Origin: an uncultured Eubacterium sp.
GTDB taxonomy: Bacteria; Bacillota; Clostridia; Lachnospirales; Lachnospiraceae
Reading direction: 5' to 3'
DNA: 38,983 nucleotides
Assembly (NCBI GenBank): GCA_900545725.1
Contig: URAI01000012.1
Coordinates: forward strand, 1-38,983
How positions within the stretch are numbered: position 1 is the first letter of the stretch; the number at the start of each line of letters is the position of its first letter. This document shows positions 15,680 to 25,120 of the stretch, piece after piece. The position numbers and the translations under genes are program-made. The notes under the pieces are model-generated. The model was not told the DNA's origin. It made no database searches and was given only the letters and a program-made list of their open reading frames with translations.

Positions 15680-16747
15680 ATGAAAGAAGTTTTTGTTGAT
15701 GATTTAAAAGGAACAGAGATACTTGCTGTGCCTGTAATAACAGAGTCCAATGTTGTGCTTATACAATCAGATACTATTTTAAAGCAGGAATACATAGATA
15801 AGTTAAAGGAACATAATCAGCTTCTTGTATATGTTAAAGACGATATTGCTAATACAACTGCTGATGGTACAAGACATATATTTAATATAGACGAGACGAT
15901 TAACAGGACACAGGAGATAGTCGGAAAGGTTCTTGACAGGCATATATATAAGAGAAACAGTGACCTTAGTATAATAGGAGAGGCTGCCGAGGAGATTATT
16001 GACAGTGTTATATCTGATCCGGATGTTATTAACAGCATGACGGAAATAAGAAATATAAGTACAGATCTGTATACTCATTGTATTAATGTGTGTTCGCTTT
16101 CTACTGTTATGGCTTTAAAGCTTAAGATGACAAAGAAGCAGGTTAAGAATATTGCAATGGGAGCTATATTGCATGATATTGGTCTTAAGTATATACAGGC
16201 ACCGTATATTGATGTTAGTGAGGATGAATTATCTCCGAAGGATGAGCTGGAATATAAGAAACATACGATATACGGGTACAGCTCTATACAGGATGAGAAC
16301 TGGATTTCTGATATATCTAAGGAAATTATACTTCTTCACCATGAGAATATTGATGGAACAGGATTTCCATTCCAGCATAATGGCTCTAAGATTAAGATGG
16401 AGATACGAATTGTTTCTGTATGTGATGAATTTGATTCATTGATAAGCGGAATTGGAAATAAGCAGCTTAAGATGTATCAGGCAATCGAATATATGAAAGT
16501 ACATGCTGAACGGGAATATGATGGTGCTATTGTAAAGAAGCTGCTTGAATCTGTTGCGGTTTATCCGGTAGGGATGCAGGTGCTTACTAATGAGAATGAA
16601 GTCGGTGAAGTTATAAGACAGAATAAGGATGTAGCAGACAGACCGGTTATGAAGATGGTACGACATTCAGATGGAAGTCCATATACTGAATATGTGGAAA
16701 AGGACCTTTTGAAGTACCTTACTGTATTTATTATAGATATATTATAG
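15680..16747 (+). CDS. HD-GYP domain c-di-GMP phosphodiesterase
   Basis: The protein has about 355 residues. The C-terminal HD-GYP domain shows the HD pair at ~165-166 (AILHDIGLKY), an upstream His at ~133 (LYTHCINVCSLS) and HHENIDGTGFP at ~220-230, where the GYP triad reads GFP. Such enzymes hydrolyse c-di-GMP to pGpG or GMP. The ~100-residue N-terminal part resembles the DUF3391-like region of many HD-GYP proteins and lacks membrane segments. The start at 15680 is chosen for MKEVFVDDLK; ATG at 15662 is possible and the GGAG site is rather distant. In a motile organism it would favour swimming over attachment, and it sits 1.2 kb upstream of a chemoreceptor gene. Phosphodiesterase activity is a family inference. 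Confidence 0.88.
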   Translation: MKEVFVDDLKGTEILAVPVITESNVVLIQSDTILKQEYIDKLKEHNQLLVYVKDDIANTTADGTRHIFNIDETINRTQEIVGKVLDRHIYKRNSDLSIIGEAAEEIIDSVISDPDVINSMTEIRNISTDLYTHCINVCSLSTVMALKLKMTKKQVKNIAMGAILHDIGLKYIQAPYIDVSEDELSPKDELEYKKHTIYGYSSIQDENWISDISKEIILLHHENIDGTGFPFQHNGSKIKMEIRIVSVCDEFDSLISGIGNKQLKMYQAIEYMKVHAEREYDGAIVKKLLESVAVYPVGMQVLTNENEVGEVIRQNKDVADRPVMKMVRHSDGSPYTEYVEKDLLKYLTVFIIDIL

Positions 16748-16784
16748 TGATAAGCATTATACATAAAATAAAAAGAATTATATA

Positions 16785-16813
16785 TTTACATTAAGATAAC
16801 GAAAGTGTACAAT
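16785..16813 (+). promoter_or_regulatory. Promoter of the DUF3881 gene
   Basis: TTTACA (16785-16790) and TACAAT (16808-16813) are 17 bp apart. About 50 bp of leader with CCGG-containing inverted segments follows before the ATG. Confidence 0.65.
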
Positions 16814-16871
16814 AGACCGGTGTGCGAATATCATAGGCGGCTGTAAGCCGGTATCAGGAATTGAGGTAGTT

Positions 16872-17813
16872 ATGAATATATATTTACAGGCGCTTGGTTT
16901 TAGTAATATGGACTCTGAGGGTGAGGCGAAGTTCATTAAGGCTGGAATCAGGGGTTGCACAGAGGAGGGATTTGTATTATCTAATAATGCATTACAAAGA
17001 GGGGTAATAGTATTAAGAATAAGTAAGTCTTGCGGATTATATATTTTTGGACGGTATGAGAACGGCAGTTTTATATATGAATATTATTTTCCATTTGTTA
17101 TTGGAAATACAATAACAGATTATGATGAGCTTACAGTGGAAAGACATCTTGATAAAGAATCATATGCGGTAGTATGTGATGAAAAAAAGACCGGAGTGAC
17201 TATTATATTTTATCTTCAGAATGTTATGGATTACCTGGAATATATAACAGGATTAAAACAATCTGATAAGAATAACAATTCTGGTAATAATATATTTAAT
17301 CCGGACAGGAAAAATACAATATCAAAGAAGCCGCTTGAGAACAGGAGAGTATCGCTTACGGCATTGTCATTAGGTGGGATGATACTTTTTCCGCTTAAGA
17401 AAGATATGTATAATAAGGAGAAGCAGCTTGAAGAAGAGAAAAAGAGAATTAATCTTATAGCTGCGGCCAAAAAAGGTGATGAGAGCGCTATAGAAAGTCT
17501 TACAATAGACGATATAGATACATATACAAAGCTTTCTGACAGAGTACAGCACGAAGATATATTTACTATAGTAGATTCGACTTTCATGCCATGTGGTGTT
17601 GAGTGTGACCAGTATTCTGTTGTAGGAGAGATTCTGTCAGTGTCATTGGAACATAATGAATTTACAGGTGAGGATATTTATATTATGAATCTGGAATGTA
17701 ATAATATAGTGTTTACGATGGCAGTAAGTAAAAAAAGTGTTATGGGACAACCCGCAGAAGGCAGGAGATTTAAGGGACAGATATGGCTGCAGGGAAATGT
17801 TAAGTTCCAGTAG
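16872..17813 (+). CDS. DUF3881 family protein
   Basis: This 313-residue soluble protein matches what I recall of DUF3881, a family largely confined to Lachnospiraceae. Its marks are an N-terminal ALGFS segment, YEYYFPFVIGNTITDYDELTVERH (about 69-92), YAVVCDEKKTGVTIIFYLQN (about 99-118), a helical stretch KGDESAIESLTIDDIDTYTK (about 201-220) and a C-terminal GRRFKGQIWLQG. No catalytic motif is recognisable and the function is unknown. The start follows TTGAGG. It has its own promoter and sits between the HD-GYP gene and the chemoreceptor gene; shared regulation with motility is only suggested by position. Confidence 0.85.
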   Translation: MNIYLQALGFSNMDSEGEAKFIKAGIRGCTEEGFVLSNNALQRGVIVLRISKSCGLYIFGRYENGSFIYEYYFPFVIGNTITDYDELTVERHLDKESYAVVCDEKKTGVTIIFYLQNVMDYLEYITGLKQSDKNNNSGNNIFNPDRKNTISKKPLENRRVSLTALSLGGMILFPLKKDMYNKEKQLEEEKKRINLIAAAKKGDESAIESLTIDDIDTYTKLSDRVQHEDIFTIVDSTFMPCGVECDQYSVVGEILSVSLEHNEFTGEDIYIMNLECNNIVFTMAVSKKSVMGQPAEGRRFKGQIWLQGNVKFQ

Positions 17814-17886
17814 TTGATTAGCGTTTATAGGAACTTATGGTGTATTTGTTGAGACATAATGTGAATTATAATACTAAAGGTTCTTA

Positions 17887-17895
17887 TGATATAAT
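17887..17895 (+). promoter_or_regulatory. Candidate extended -10 promoter of chemoreceptor
   Basis: TGATATAAT (17887-17895) fits an extended -10. No good -35 is present and no sigma-28 motif is seen, although many chemoreceptors use one. Confidence 0.4.
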
Positions 17896-17919
17896 TTATA
17901 GGAGAAAGTGGAGGAAAAT

Positions 17920-19986
17920 ATGAAGCACAAATTAAGAGGAATAGGAGTACAGTTAGTTATCAGTTTTGTTATTGCAATAATGATACCTACACTGATTCTT
18001 GCGTTTGAGGCAATTAATACTACAAAGACAACGCAGGAGAGCAACATTAATATTACAAGTGGACAGACACTTACAGAAACACAGAAAGGTTTCAGAAATT
18101 ACCTTAAGAATTTAAGCCAGCCGGTGGATCTTGTAACGAGAAAAGACGAGGTTAAGCATCTTGAGGATAGGGGTGACTTTGATAATAATGTAACAACCAT
18201 CCAGGATGCACTTATAGCATCAGTTAAGGTAACAGATGGAGCTGTAAGGGCATATTATTCTACTGCCAAAGGTTATTTGATATCAGGCTGGACAGAGCCT
18301 AATCCTGATACAGGCAAGGTCGGTAATAAGAAGGATTTTGCGAGAAATGTTAATAATACCAGTCAGGACTGGTATAAATCATGTCAGGGACTTACATCAA
18401 GAGATGGAATTTTCTCATATTATACTAAGCCATATACAGATACTAAGACTGGCAATAAGATTATAACTGTTTCACAGGATGTCAAGATTGATAATGTCAA
18501 TTATGGCGTTGTTGCTATGGATATTAACTTCAGTGAGATAGAGGAATATGTTAATAACATAGGTCTTCTTAATACAGGTTATGTTCTTCTTGTAGATGAA
18601 AATGGTGATATTCTTGTAGATAATAATGATGACAAGTCATTTTCAGGTTCTGTAAGCAGTGCTAAGTTCTGGAGTGACTTTAAAGCATTATCAGATGATA
18701 AGAAGAATGTGGTGAGTACATATACAGAAAGAATTGATGGAACACCGTTAACAGTATCAGTTGTAAGAGATGAAGTTACAGGCTGGTCGCTTGTTGGTAT
18801 AGTTGGTAACAGTGAGATTACTAATGTTACTGATAAAATAACAAATGCAACGCTGACTTCTGCTGTTGCAGCATTTATTATCGGTATCATTATAGCTTTA
18901 TTTGTTTCAATTATATTTACTAAGGAAATCAAGAGAATTAATACAGTTATGCATGCTGTATCTAAGGGAGATTTCTCTAAGAGAATTGAAGTTAAGAAAA
19001 AGGACGAATTTGGTTTGCTTGAGACAAGCTTTAATGAGATGGTTGATAATGTTGCAGGGCTTATTAAGAATGTAGAAGAACGTTCAAGTGTTATTATTAA
19101 GGCATCAGGTAATATATCAGATATTTCAAAGACAACAACAGAGACAACTAATCAGGTATCAGAAGCCATCCAGAGCGTATCAATCGGTGCAGCAGGACAG
19201 GCAGAGAGTACTAATAAGGCAAGTGATGAGGTTGAAAAGCTTGCGCAGAAGCTGCATGAGACAAGAACTTATGTTGGTGATATTAATAATAAATCAGCAC
19301 AGACACAGAAGCTTAGTAATGAAGGTATTAATATAGTTGATAACCTTATTGGAAAGGGACAGAAGTCAATTGACAATTCTAAGCTTTCTAAGAATGTTGT
19401 CAATGAGATGATTAGCAGTATTGATAAGATTAATTTTATATCGAATGCTATTACAGAGATTACAGAAGAAACTAATATGCTCTCTTTGAATGCAAGTATT
19501 GAGGCAGCAAGAGCCGGTGAGAGCGGAAGAGGCTTTGCAGTTGTTGCTGACCAGATAAGAAAGCTTGCCGAACAGTCACAGCAGTCTACAGATGAGATTA
19601 TTAAGATTGTAAGTGAGATATCTGATAAGTCTACATTAGTTGAAAAGACACTTGATGAATCTGATGAGATTATTATGGAGCAGAATAAGTCAATTCAGGA
19701 TGCTAAAGAATTATTTAATAATATTTCAGAATCTATTGATGAACTTACTCAGGGACTTCATAATATTGAAAATCTTAATGCACAGATGGATGACAGCAGA
19801 GTTGAAGTTGTTAAGAGAATGGAAGAGGTTGCTACAATTTCAACAGAGACAGCAGCAGCATCAGAAGAGGTTACAGCATCTGCCGAAGAGGTTAATGCTA
19901 CAATGCAGAACTTAAATCAGTGTACAGTAGAGCTTGATGAGATTGCTATGTCACTTAAGGAAGCAATTGAGAAGTTTACATTATAG
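17920..19986 (+). CDS. Methyl-accepting chemotaxis protein with dCache sensor
   Basis: This transmembrane chemoreceptor has about 688 residues. TM1 is at about 9-31. A ~250-residue extracytoplasmic dCache-type ligand domain contains DWYKSCQGL, YTKPYTDTKTG and GYVLLVDENGDILVD. TM2 lies near 307-332 (SAVAAFIIGIIIALFVSII), followed by a HAMP domain (TKEIKRINTVMHAVSKGDFS) and a long signalling coiled coil. Its conserved tip reads EITEETNMLSLNASIEAARA then GESGRGFAVVADQIRKLAEQ, which binds CheA and CheW. A Glu/Gln-rich helix near the end resembles methylation sites. The start at 17920 follows GTGGAGG; a GTG at 17908 is an unlikely alternative. The ligand is unknown. The stop is followed almost at once by an IS200/IS605-like right end. 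Confidence 0.95.
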   Translation: MKHKLRGIGVQLVISFVIAIMIPTLILAFEAINTTKTTQESNINITSGQTLTETQKGFRNYLKNLSQPVDLVTRKDEVKHLEDRGDFDNNVTTIQDALIASVKVTDGAVRAYYSTAKGYLISGWTEPNPDTGKVGNKKDFARNVNNTSQDWYKSCQGLTSRDGIFSYYTKPYTDTKTGNKIITVSQDVKIDNVNYGVVAMDINFSEIEEYVNNIGLLNTGYVLLVDENGDILVDNNDDKSFSGSVSSAKFWSDFKALSDDKKNVVSTYTERIDGTPLTVSVVRDEVTGWSLVGIVGNSEITNVTDKITNATLTSAVAAFIIGIIIALFVSIIFTKEIKRINTVMHAVSKGDFSKRIEVKKKDEFGLLETSFNEMVDNVAGLIKNVEERSSVIIKASGNISDISKTTTETTNQVSEAIQSVSIGAAGQAESTNKASDEVEKLAQKLHETRTYVGDINNKSAQTQKLSNEGINIVDNLIGKGQKSIDNSKLSKNVVNEMISSIDKINFISNAITEITEETNMLSLNASIEAARAGESGRGFAVVADQIRKLAEQSQQSTDEIIKIVSEISDKSTLVEKTLDESDEIIMEQNKSIQDAKELFNNISESIDELTQGLHNIENLNAQMDDSRVEVVKRMEEVATISTETAAASEEVTASAEEVNATMQNLNQCTVELDEIAMSLKEAIEKFTL

Positions 19987-19999
19987 TTAAGAATTGTAT

Positions 20000-20095
20000 T
20001 GAAGCCTGTGGAGATAGTAGGTTGCGAGGTCTATGAAGCAGGAAGCCCACTGGCTTTAGACAATGGGTAGTTCACATATTATAATATGAAAGAAT
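20000..20095 (+). ncRNA. Orphan IS200/IS605 right end, omegaRNA-like relic
   Basis: The segment GCCTGTGGAGATAGTAGG (20013 on), GTTGCGAGGTCTATGAAGCA, GGAAGCCCACTGGCTTTAG and ATGGGTAGTTCAC (ending 20075) matches my memory of the conserved 3' end of TnpB-associated IS200/IS605 elements. That region encodes the omegaRNA (HEARO) scaffold and ends in ...GGGTAGTTCAC. The terminal hairpin CCCA/TGGG (20046-20049/20064-20067) is weakened by changes on its 3' side. No tnpB or tnpA reading frame exists nearby, so this is a solo end. The ~20 bases after GTTCAC occupy the guide position. It begins just after the chemoreceptor stop codon. Confidence 0.55.
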
Positions 20096-20130
20096 AATAC
20101 AGGAGCAAAGTGATATTTTGTTGCTTACGT

Positions 20131-20180
20131 TAATATATTAACTGTTAATGTATTAATTGTTAATGTATTAACTGTTAATG
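20131..20180. repeat. 15-bp tandem repeat, about 3.3 copies
   Basis: TAATRTATTAAYTGT is repeated at 20131-20145, 20146-20160 and 20161-20175, then TAATG. One or two changes separate the copies. Confidence 0.9.
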
Positions 20181-20185
20181 AATGA

Positions 20186-20227
20186 ACAGATAGTGATAAC
20201 CAGAGAGAGTTATTGCTATCTGTTTTT
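20186..20227 (+). terminator. Rho-independent terminator downstream of chemoreceptor
   Basis: ACAGATAGTGATAAC (20186-20200) pairs with GTTATTGCTATCTGT (20209-20223), followed by a T5 run. Transcripts of the chemoreceptor would include the omegaRNA-like segment before ending here. Confidence 0.85.
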
Positions 20228-20464
20228 GTTTATGTAAATTGGATAAATGTAGTTTATTGGCGTATTTAGTTATATTTAAAAATAGCTGCACTGGTGTGGA
20301 AGCAGACTTTTCACTTTGGAATAAAAATGGGACAAATGTGGTTATGGTATAAAAATGATTAATGGAGTCATACGGCAAAAAAATGATTAATGTGGTTATT
20401 GACCGATTTTATTATATATGATAATATTATAATGTTGATGTTATATGGATGTTTTGTATAATAT
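20228..20464. other. Spacer and tRNA promoter
   Basis: This AT-rich spacer has a short direct repeat (AAAAATGATTAATG, near 20351 and 20379). A good promoter for the tRNA is TTGACC (20399-20404) with TAATAT (20422-20427), 17 bp apart. No coding gene is seen between 19987 and 20705. Confidence 0.6.
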
Positions 20465-20536
20465 GTTTCCTTAGTTAAATGGATATAACAATAGCCTCCT
20501 AAGCTGTAGTTGCGGGTTCGATTCCCGCAGGGAACA
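20465..20536 (+). tRNA. tRNA-Arg (anticodon CCT)
   Basis: The cloverleaf folds cleanly. The acceptor stem is GTTTCCT (20465-20471) with AGGGAAC (20529-20535, one T-G pair), and discriminator A is at 20536. The D stem is GTTA/TAAC, the anticodon stem ATAGC/GCTGT encloses loop CTCCTAA, and the T stem GCGGG/CCCGC encloses TTCGATT. The anticodon CCT reads AGG (Arg). The 3' CCA is not encoded. A strong terminator follows 24 bp later. Confidence 0.93.
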
Positions 20537-20559
20537 CTCACATTTTGATGGATGATAAT

Positions 20560-20626
20560 AATAAGTGATAATAGGTAGAGATAGTATTATATTGTTCTTT
20601 ATACCTGCTATCACTTATTTTATTTT
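20560..20626 (+). terminator. Terminator of tRNA-Arg
   Basis: AATAAGTGATAATAGGTA (20560-20577) pairs with TACCTGCTATCACTTATT (20602-20619, two G-T style mismatches), then TTTTATTTT. Confidence 0.85.
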
Positions 20627-20705
20627 AATAATATAATTTTATCAATTGGAAGTATAGATAGCATTAGCTTTGAAGCTCGTGCAGGATTAATGGAATGGAG
20701 AATGT

Positions 20706-23700
20706 ATGGAGTGTTATAAATCCCGGGAGGAGATAGGTAATATAAGCAATTCGTCTTTGATAGGTGATAAGGCATTAAAGACGATTAAAGAGGTAATCAA
20801 TAATAATGGTGCAGTCGGTATTATTGCCGGTTATTATGATGATGACCTGACAATTTTATCTGTAAGTGATTTTTTGTTATTTAACCTTGGATATAGTTTT
20901 AAGCAGTTTGAAGAATTTACGCAAGGATCATTAAGAACATTGTTTTTTGGAGAAAATGTAAGTTTTTTAGATAAAGACCGCTTCACAGATATTCATGGAC
21001 TTGGAGAGGGAAATATGCTTACCTTTGATGGAACACCATTAACTGTTAAGATATTTAAAAAGGATTCTGTAGACAATAATGGAACACCAATCTGGATAAT
21101 GGCAATAAGGGTAGACTGGGAGCATGAGAATATTACACTTATTAATGAAGTATTAAAGTCGGGCTTCTGGTATATGGACTGTGATGATAATGGCAACATC
21201 AGTGATGTACATTGGAGTCACACATTCAGAAAGATGTTAGGGTACAGGGACATTCTTGATTTTCCTAACCTGCTTGGGTCATGGTCGGATTTATTACATC
21301 CTGACGATAAGAAAAAGACATTTAACAGTCTGTATGCTGCAATCAAAGATAAGACTAATAAGAAAAAGTATGATGTTGAGTATCGGCTTAAGGTAAGTGA
21401 TGGTTCATATAGCTGGTTTCGTGCCAGTGCTGAGATTATAAGAAGAACAGATGGAACCGCAAGAAGGATTACAGGTATATTTGTAAACATTGATGATGAA
21501 AAAGAAGCACAGTTACAAAGGAAGAAAGCGGAAGCATTTCATAATGCATTTACAAAGACTAATCTTTGTGAGTATTATGTTAATCTTAAAGACAATACTT
21601 TTGATTCAATGAAAAATGATGCTGTTTTTATAGATAATTTGCAAAAGTATAATACATGGGATGAGCTTATAGAATATTATATCGGGAATTATGTATGCGA
21701 AGAATATAAGAAAGAAGTAAGGAGATTTTATAACCGTGAGCATGTACAAAGAAGACTTAAAGAGGTAGATGGTGAATTAAGTCTTGAGTGCTGTATTATA
21801 TTTAATCAGGAAAAACGCTGGGTACGCAATGTTATACTCCGTGGTGAAAAGCAGCAGTCACAATATGCTATTATCTTTCTTCGTGATATTACAGATGCCA
21901 AAAGAGAGGCAAGGATACAGGAACAGATATCGGCGGATAATGAAGCAATGGGACATCTTATCCAGAGTGTGACACAACTTGTTGACCATTTTGCAATATG
22001 TGATTTTGAAAATGACAGCTATGAATATTCATATATTAAGGTAAAGGGTGGATATCCACCGCATGGAAAGTATAGTGAACTTGTTAATATGGTAACAGAC
22101 AGATTTATGATGTTAGAGCCATCAGAATCTATGAAATCTATTCTTGCTGTGGAAAATATACGGGATAATATAAAAAGCGATCGCGATATTTATAAATTTG
22201 AATACTGTATGAAAGAGGAAGATGAATACAGGAGTTCAACAATTATTCCATTGGAATGGAAAGATGATATTTTAACAAAAATTCTTTGGATCTCTATTGA
22301 TGTAACACAGGAAAAACAGCAGGAGATAATATCAAGGAAGGCATTAAAGGATGCATATCAGGCAGCAGAGAGAGCAAACAGGGCTAAGACAGAATTTCTT
22401 ACTAACATGTCACATGATATAAGAACACCGATGAATGCGATTGTAGGACTCACTGCGATTGCAGGAGCTAATATTAAACATCAGGATAAGGTTATTGAAT
22501 GTTTAAGTAAGATTACAACAGCAAGCCGGCATCTGTTAGGGCTTATTAATGAAGTGCTTGATATGGCACGAATAGAGAGCGGAAGGGTGTCATTGGTGGA
22601 AGAGGAATTTAATCTTTCAGAGCTTGTTGACAATCTTGTTACGCTTGTAAAGCCGGGGATGGATCAGCATAAACACAAGCTTGAGGTTCATGTGAAAAAT
22701 ATTGAGCATGAGGATGTGTGTGGTGATACGTTACGGATACAGCAGATATTTACTAATCTTATGAGTAATGCCATCAAGTATACACCGGATGGCGGCAATA
22801 TTATATTTTCAATAGAAGAAAAGGTAAATGCACAGACCGGTCTTGGCTGTTATGAATTTGTTATTGAAGATAATGGAATCGGAATGGATGAAGAATTTCA
22901 AAAGATAATGTTCCAGCCATTTACAAGGGCTGATGATGGCAGGACTACTAAGGTTCAGGGAACCGGTCTTGGAATGGCTATTACAAAAAATATTGTAAAT
23001 ATGATGAATGGTGATATTAAGGTTGTAAGTTCGCTGGATAATGGAACCAGAATTTCTGTTACCATTTATTTGAAATTGCAAAATAAAGAGACCGATGATA
23101 TTAAAGAGCTTATGAATTTGCCGGTGCTTGTGGTGGATGATGATATTATATGCTGTGAAAGTACTGTGGAGACCCTAAAGGAGATTGGAATTGTAGGCGA
23201 GTGGGTAACGTCAGGAGAAGCTGCGGTTACTAAGACATTTAAAAGACATGAAATGCATGATGATTATTTTGCAATTATTATGGACTGGAAGCTTCCTGAT
23301 ATGGATGGTATAGAAGCTGCCAGACGCATCCGTAAGAGATTAGGTAAGGATATTACAATTATTGTTCTTACTTCTTATGACTATAGCGAAATAGAAGATG
23401 AAGCAAGAAGAGCAGGTGTAGATGCATTTATTACCAAACCGCTGTTCAGGTCAAGGCTTGCAGCTACTTTAAAAGATGTAGTAAGCGGCAGGCCTGAAAG
23501 GTCAGCTAAGGATTATCTTAAAGGTTTTGAGGAAGCAGATTATTCAGATAAGAGAGTATTAATTGTAGAAGATAATGATCTGAACCGTGAGATAGCGGTA
23601 GAGATTGTGGGAATGACAGGCGTTAGGATTGATACGGCGGAAAATGGTAAAGAGGCAGTCGATAAGATAGAGAAGTTTCCGGAGGACTGGTATAATCTTG

Positions 23701-23921
23701 TATTTATGGATATACAGATGCCAGTTATGAATGGATATGAAACTACTGCAGCAATAAGGACACTTTCTGGGAAACGTGGAAGTATTCCGATTGTTGCGAT
23801 GACAGCCAATGCGTTTGCTGAGGATGTGCAGATGGCTAAGAATACCGGAATGAATGAGCACATAGCTAAGCCACTTGATTTCAACAGGCTGAATATGATT
23901 TTAAGAGAATATTTAAAATAG
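20706..23921 (+). CDS. Soluble hybrid histidine kinase with two receivers
   Basis: This 1071-residue protein has no membrane segment. An N-terminal PAS-like region (about 30-135) precedes a PAS_3 domain (about 145-265, with GFWYMDCDDNG, HPDDKKKTF and DGSYSWFRASAEI) and two further PAS-like blocks (about 275-395 and 420-535). HisKA follows with His570 (NMSHDIRTPMN), then HATPase_c (NLMSNAIKYTPDGG, EDNGIGMD, QGTGLGMAI). Receiver 1 has phosphoacceptor Asp860 (IIMDWKLPDMDG) and Lys911; receiver 2 has Asp1002 (VFMDIQMPVMNG) and Lys in HIAKPLD. There is no HPt or output domain, so phosphate must pass to a separate partner not in this window. Such orphan hybrids are common in gut Lachnospiraceae. 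The start follows GGAGAATGT. The ligand is unknown. Confidence 0.92.
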   Translation: MECYKSREEIGNISNSSLIGDKALKTIKEVINNNGAVGIIAGYYDDDLTILSVSDFLLFNLGYSFKQFEEFTQGSLRTLFFGENVSFLDKDRFTDIHGLGEGNMLTFDGTPLTVKIFKKDSVDNNGTPIWIMAIRVDWEHENITLINEVLKSGFWYMDCDDNGNISDVHWSHTFRKMLGYRDILDFPNLLGSWSDLLHPDDKKKTFNSLYAAIKDKTNKKKYDVEYRLKVSDGSYSWFRASAEIIRRTDGTARRITGIFVNIDDEKEAQLQRKKAEAFHNAFTKTNLCEYYVNLKDNTFDSMKNDAVFIDNLQKYNTWDELIEYYIGNYVCEEYKKEVRRFYNREHVQRRLKEVDGELSLECCIIFNQEKRWVRNVILRGEKQQSQYAIIFLRDITDAKREARIQEQISADNEAMGHLIQSVTQLVDHFAICDFENDSYEYSYIKVKGGYPPHGKYSELVNMVTDRFMMLEPSESMKSILAVENIRDNIKSDRDIYKFEYCMKEEDEYRSSTIIPLEWKDDILTKILWISIDVTQEKQQEIISRKALKDAYQAAERANRAKTEFLTNMSHDIRTPMNAIVGLTAIAGANIKHQDKVIECLSKITTASRHLLGLINEVLDMARIESGRVSLVEEEFNLSELVDNLVTLVKPGMDQHKHKLEVHVKNIEHEDVCGDTLRIQQIFTNLMSNAIKYTPDGGNIIFSIEEKVNAQTGLGCYEFVIEDNGIGMDEEFQKIMFQPFTRADDGRTTKVQGTGLGMAITKNIVNMMNGDIKVVSSLDNGTRISVTIYLKLQNKETDDIKELMNLPVLVVDDDIICCESTVETLKEIGIVGEWVTSGEAAVTKTFKRHEMHDDYFAIIMDWKLPDMDGIEAARRIRKRLGKDITIIVLTSYDYSEIEDEARRAGVDAFITKPLFRSRLAATLKDVVSGRPERSAKDYLKGFEEADYSDKRVLIVEDNDLNREIAVEIVGMTGVRIDTAENGKEAVDKIEKFPEDWYNLVFMDIQMPVMNGYETTAAIRTLSGKRGSIPIVAMTANAFAEDVQMAKNTGMNEHIAKPLDFNRLNMILREYLK

Positions 23922-24073
23922 ATATACAAGCAATTTACTAAAATATCAATGGCAGTAAAAAAATATCGACATACATATGCAGACACGCTATAATATATTT
24001 TGTGTAATTAAGAGAATTATATTATAATTGTTGAAGGCACCGTTTTTTGGCTTTTGTAATATTTGGAGGATAT

Positions 24074-25078
24074 ATGAATTATATAGTACTTGATCTTGAA
24101 TGGAATCAGAGTCCGTCAGGCAAGAAAAATACAGTGGAAGATATTCCATTTGAGATTATTCAGATGGGTGCTGTCAAGCTTGATGAAAAATATAATATAA
24201 TTGGAGAATTTAATAAGAATATAAGACCTAAGGTATATATGCAGCTTCATTCCAAGGTGGAGGAGGTTGTAGGTGTTACCATGGAGGAGCTGCTTGAAGA
24301 TGGAGAAGATTTTGAACGTGTTGCAGCAGATTTTTTAGAATGGTGTGGATATGATTATATTATTTGTACATGGGGAAGCATGGATTTAACAGAATTACAG
24401 AGAAATATGAAGCATTATGGAATTGATGCCGGATTTCCTCAGCCATTTTTATATTATGACCTGCAGAAGCTTTTCAGTATATGTTATTCGGATGGAAAGA
24501 CAAGGATAACGCTTGAACATGCTATAGACCAGCTCGGTATCAAAGCCGGTGAGGAGTATCACAGGGCTGTTAATGATGCAAGATACACGGCAAAGATTAT
24601 TAAATATCTTGATATGGACAGGGCGGGAAAGTATTATAGTGTTGATACATTTAAGATACCAGCTAATCGTAAAGAGGAGATACATCTTGACTTTGGAGAT
24701 TATGGTAAGTTTATATCAAAAGGTTTTGAGACAAGGGAGCAGGCTGTAGCAGACAGGGAAGTACGTTCATGTAAGTGCTTTAAGTGCAAAAAGAGTATGA
24801 AAAAGCATATTAAATGGTTTGCCACTAATGGAAAGTCTTATTATGGTCTTTTTGAGTGTGAGAAGCATGGTCTTATTAAGGGGCGGTTTAAGTCCAAGCA
24901 GGCAGATAATGGATTGTATTATATAGTTAAGATATTAAAATGTACGGACCGGTATGGGGCTGAAAAGATAAAAAAGAAGCAGGAAAAAGAAAGGCTTCAC
25001 AGGCGCATGAAAGCTAAGGCGGAAAAGGAAGCTAAGAAGAATGCCGGTGTAAACAATAAGGTTTCTTACAGTGAATGA
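24074..25078 (+). CDS. DEDDh-family 3'-5' exonuclease with C-terminal Cys motif
   Basis: The protein has 334 residues. The exonuclease fold has ExoI at YIVLDLEWNQ (Asp7, Glu9), ExoII around TWGSMDLTELQRN and ExoIII at EYHRAVNDARYTAKI (His and Asp), the DEDDh arrangement seen in KapD/ERI-1-like and RNase T relatives. After ~residue 215 comes a CKCFKCKKSMKKH segment and a later FECEKHG, which could bind zinc, then a very basic tail. The substrate could be RNA or DNA. The start at 24074 follows TTTGGAGGATAT; the in-frame ATG at 24047 lacks a site and is rejected. The gene is monocistronic and faces the MraY-like gene across a shared terminator. Confidence 0.88.
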   Translation: MNYIVLDLEWNQSPSGKKNTVEDIPFEIIQMGAVKLDEKYNIIGEFNKNIRPKVYMQLHSKVEEVVGVTMEELLEDGEDFERVAADFLEWCGYDYIICTWGSMDLTELQRNMKHYGIDAGFPQPFLYYDLQKLFSICYSDGKTRITLEHAIDQLGIKAGEEYHRAVNDARYTAKIIKYLDMDRAGKYYSVDTFKIPANRKEEIHLDFGDYGKFISKGFETREQAVADREVRSCKCFKCKKSMKKHIKWFATNGKSYYGLFECEKHGLIKGRFKSKQADNGLYYIVKILKCTDRYGAEKIKKKQEKERLHRRMKAKAEKEAKKNAGVNNKVSYSE

Positions 25079-25120
25079 TAAGAGCTTTAATATAAAACAC
25101 AAAAGAGTATATACTAAAAT

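Noticed and set aside
19987..20464. Intact IS200/IS605 element or a TnpB-like gene
   Set aside because: No reading frame with transposase or RuvC motifs exists here; only the right-end-like segment remains.
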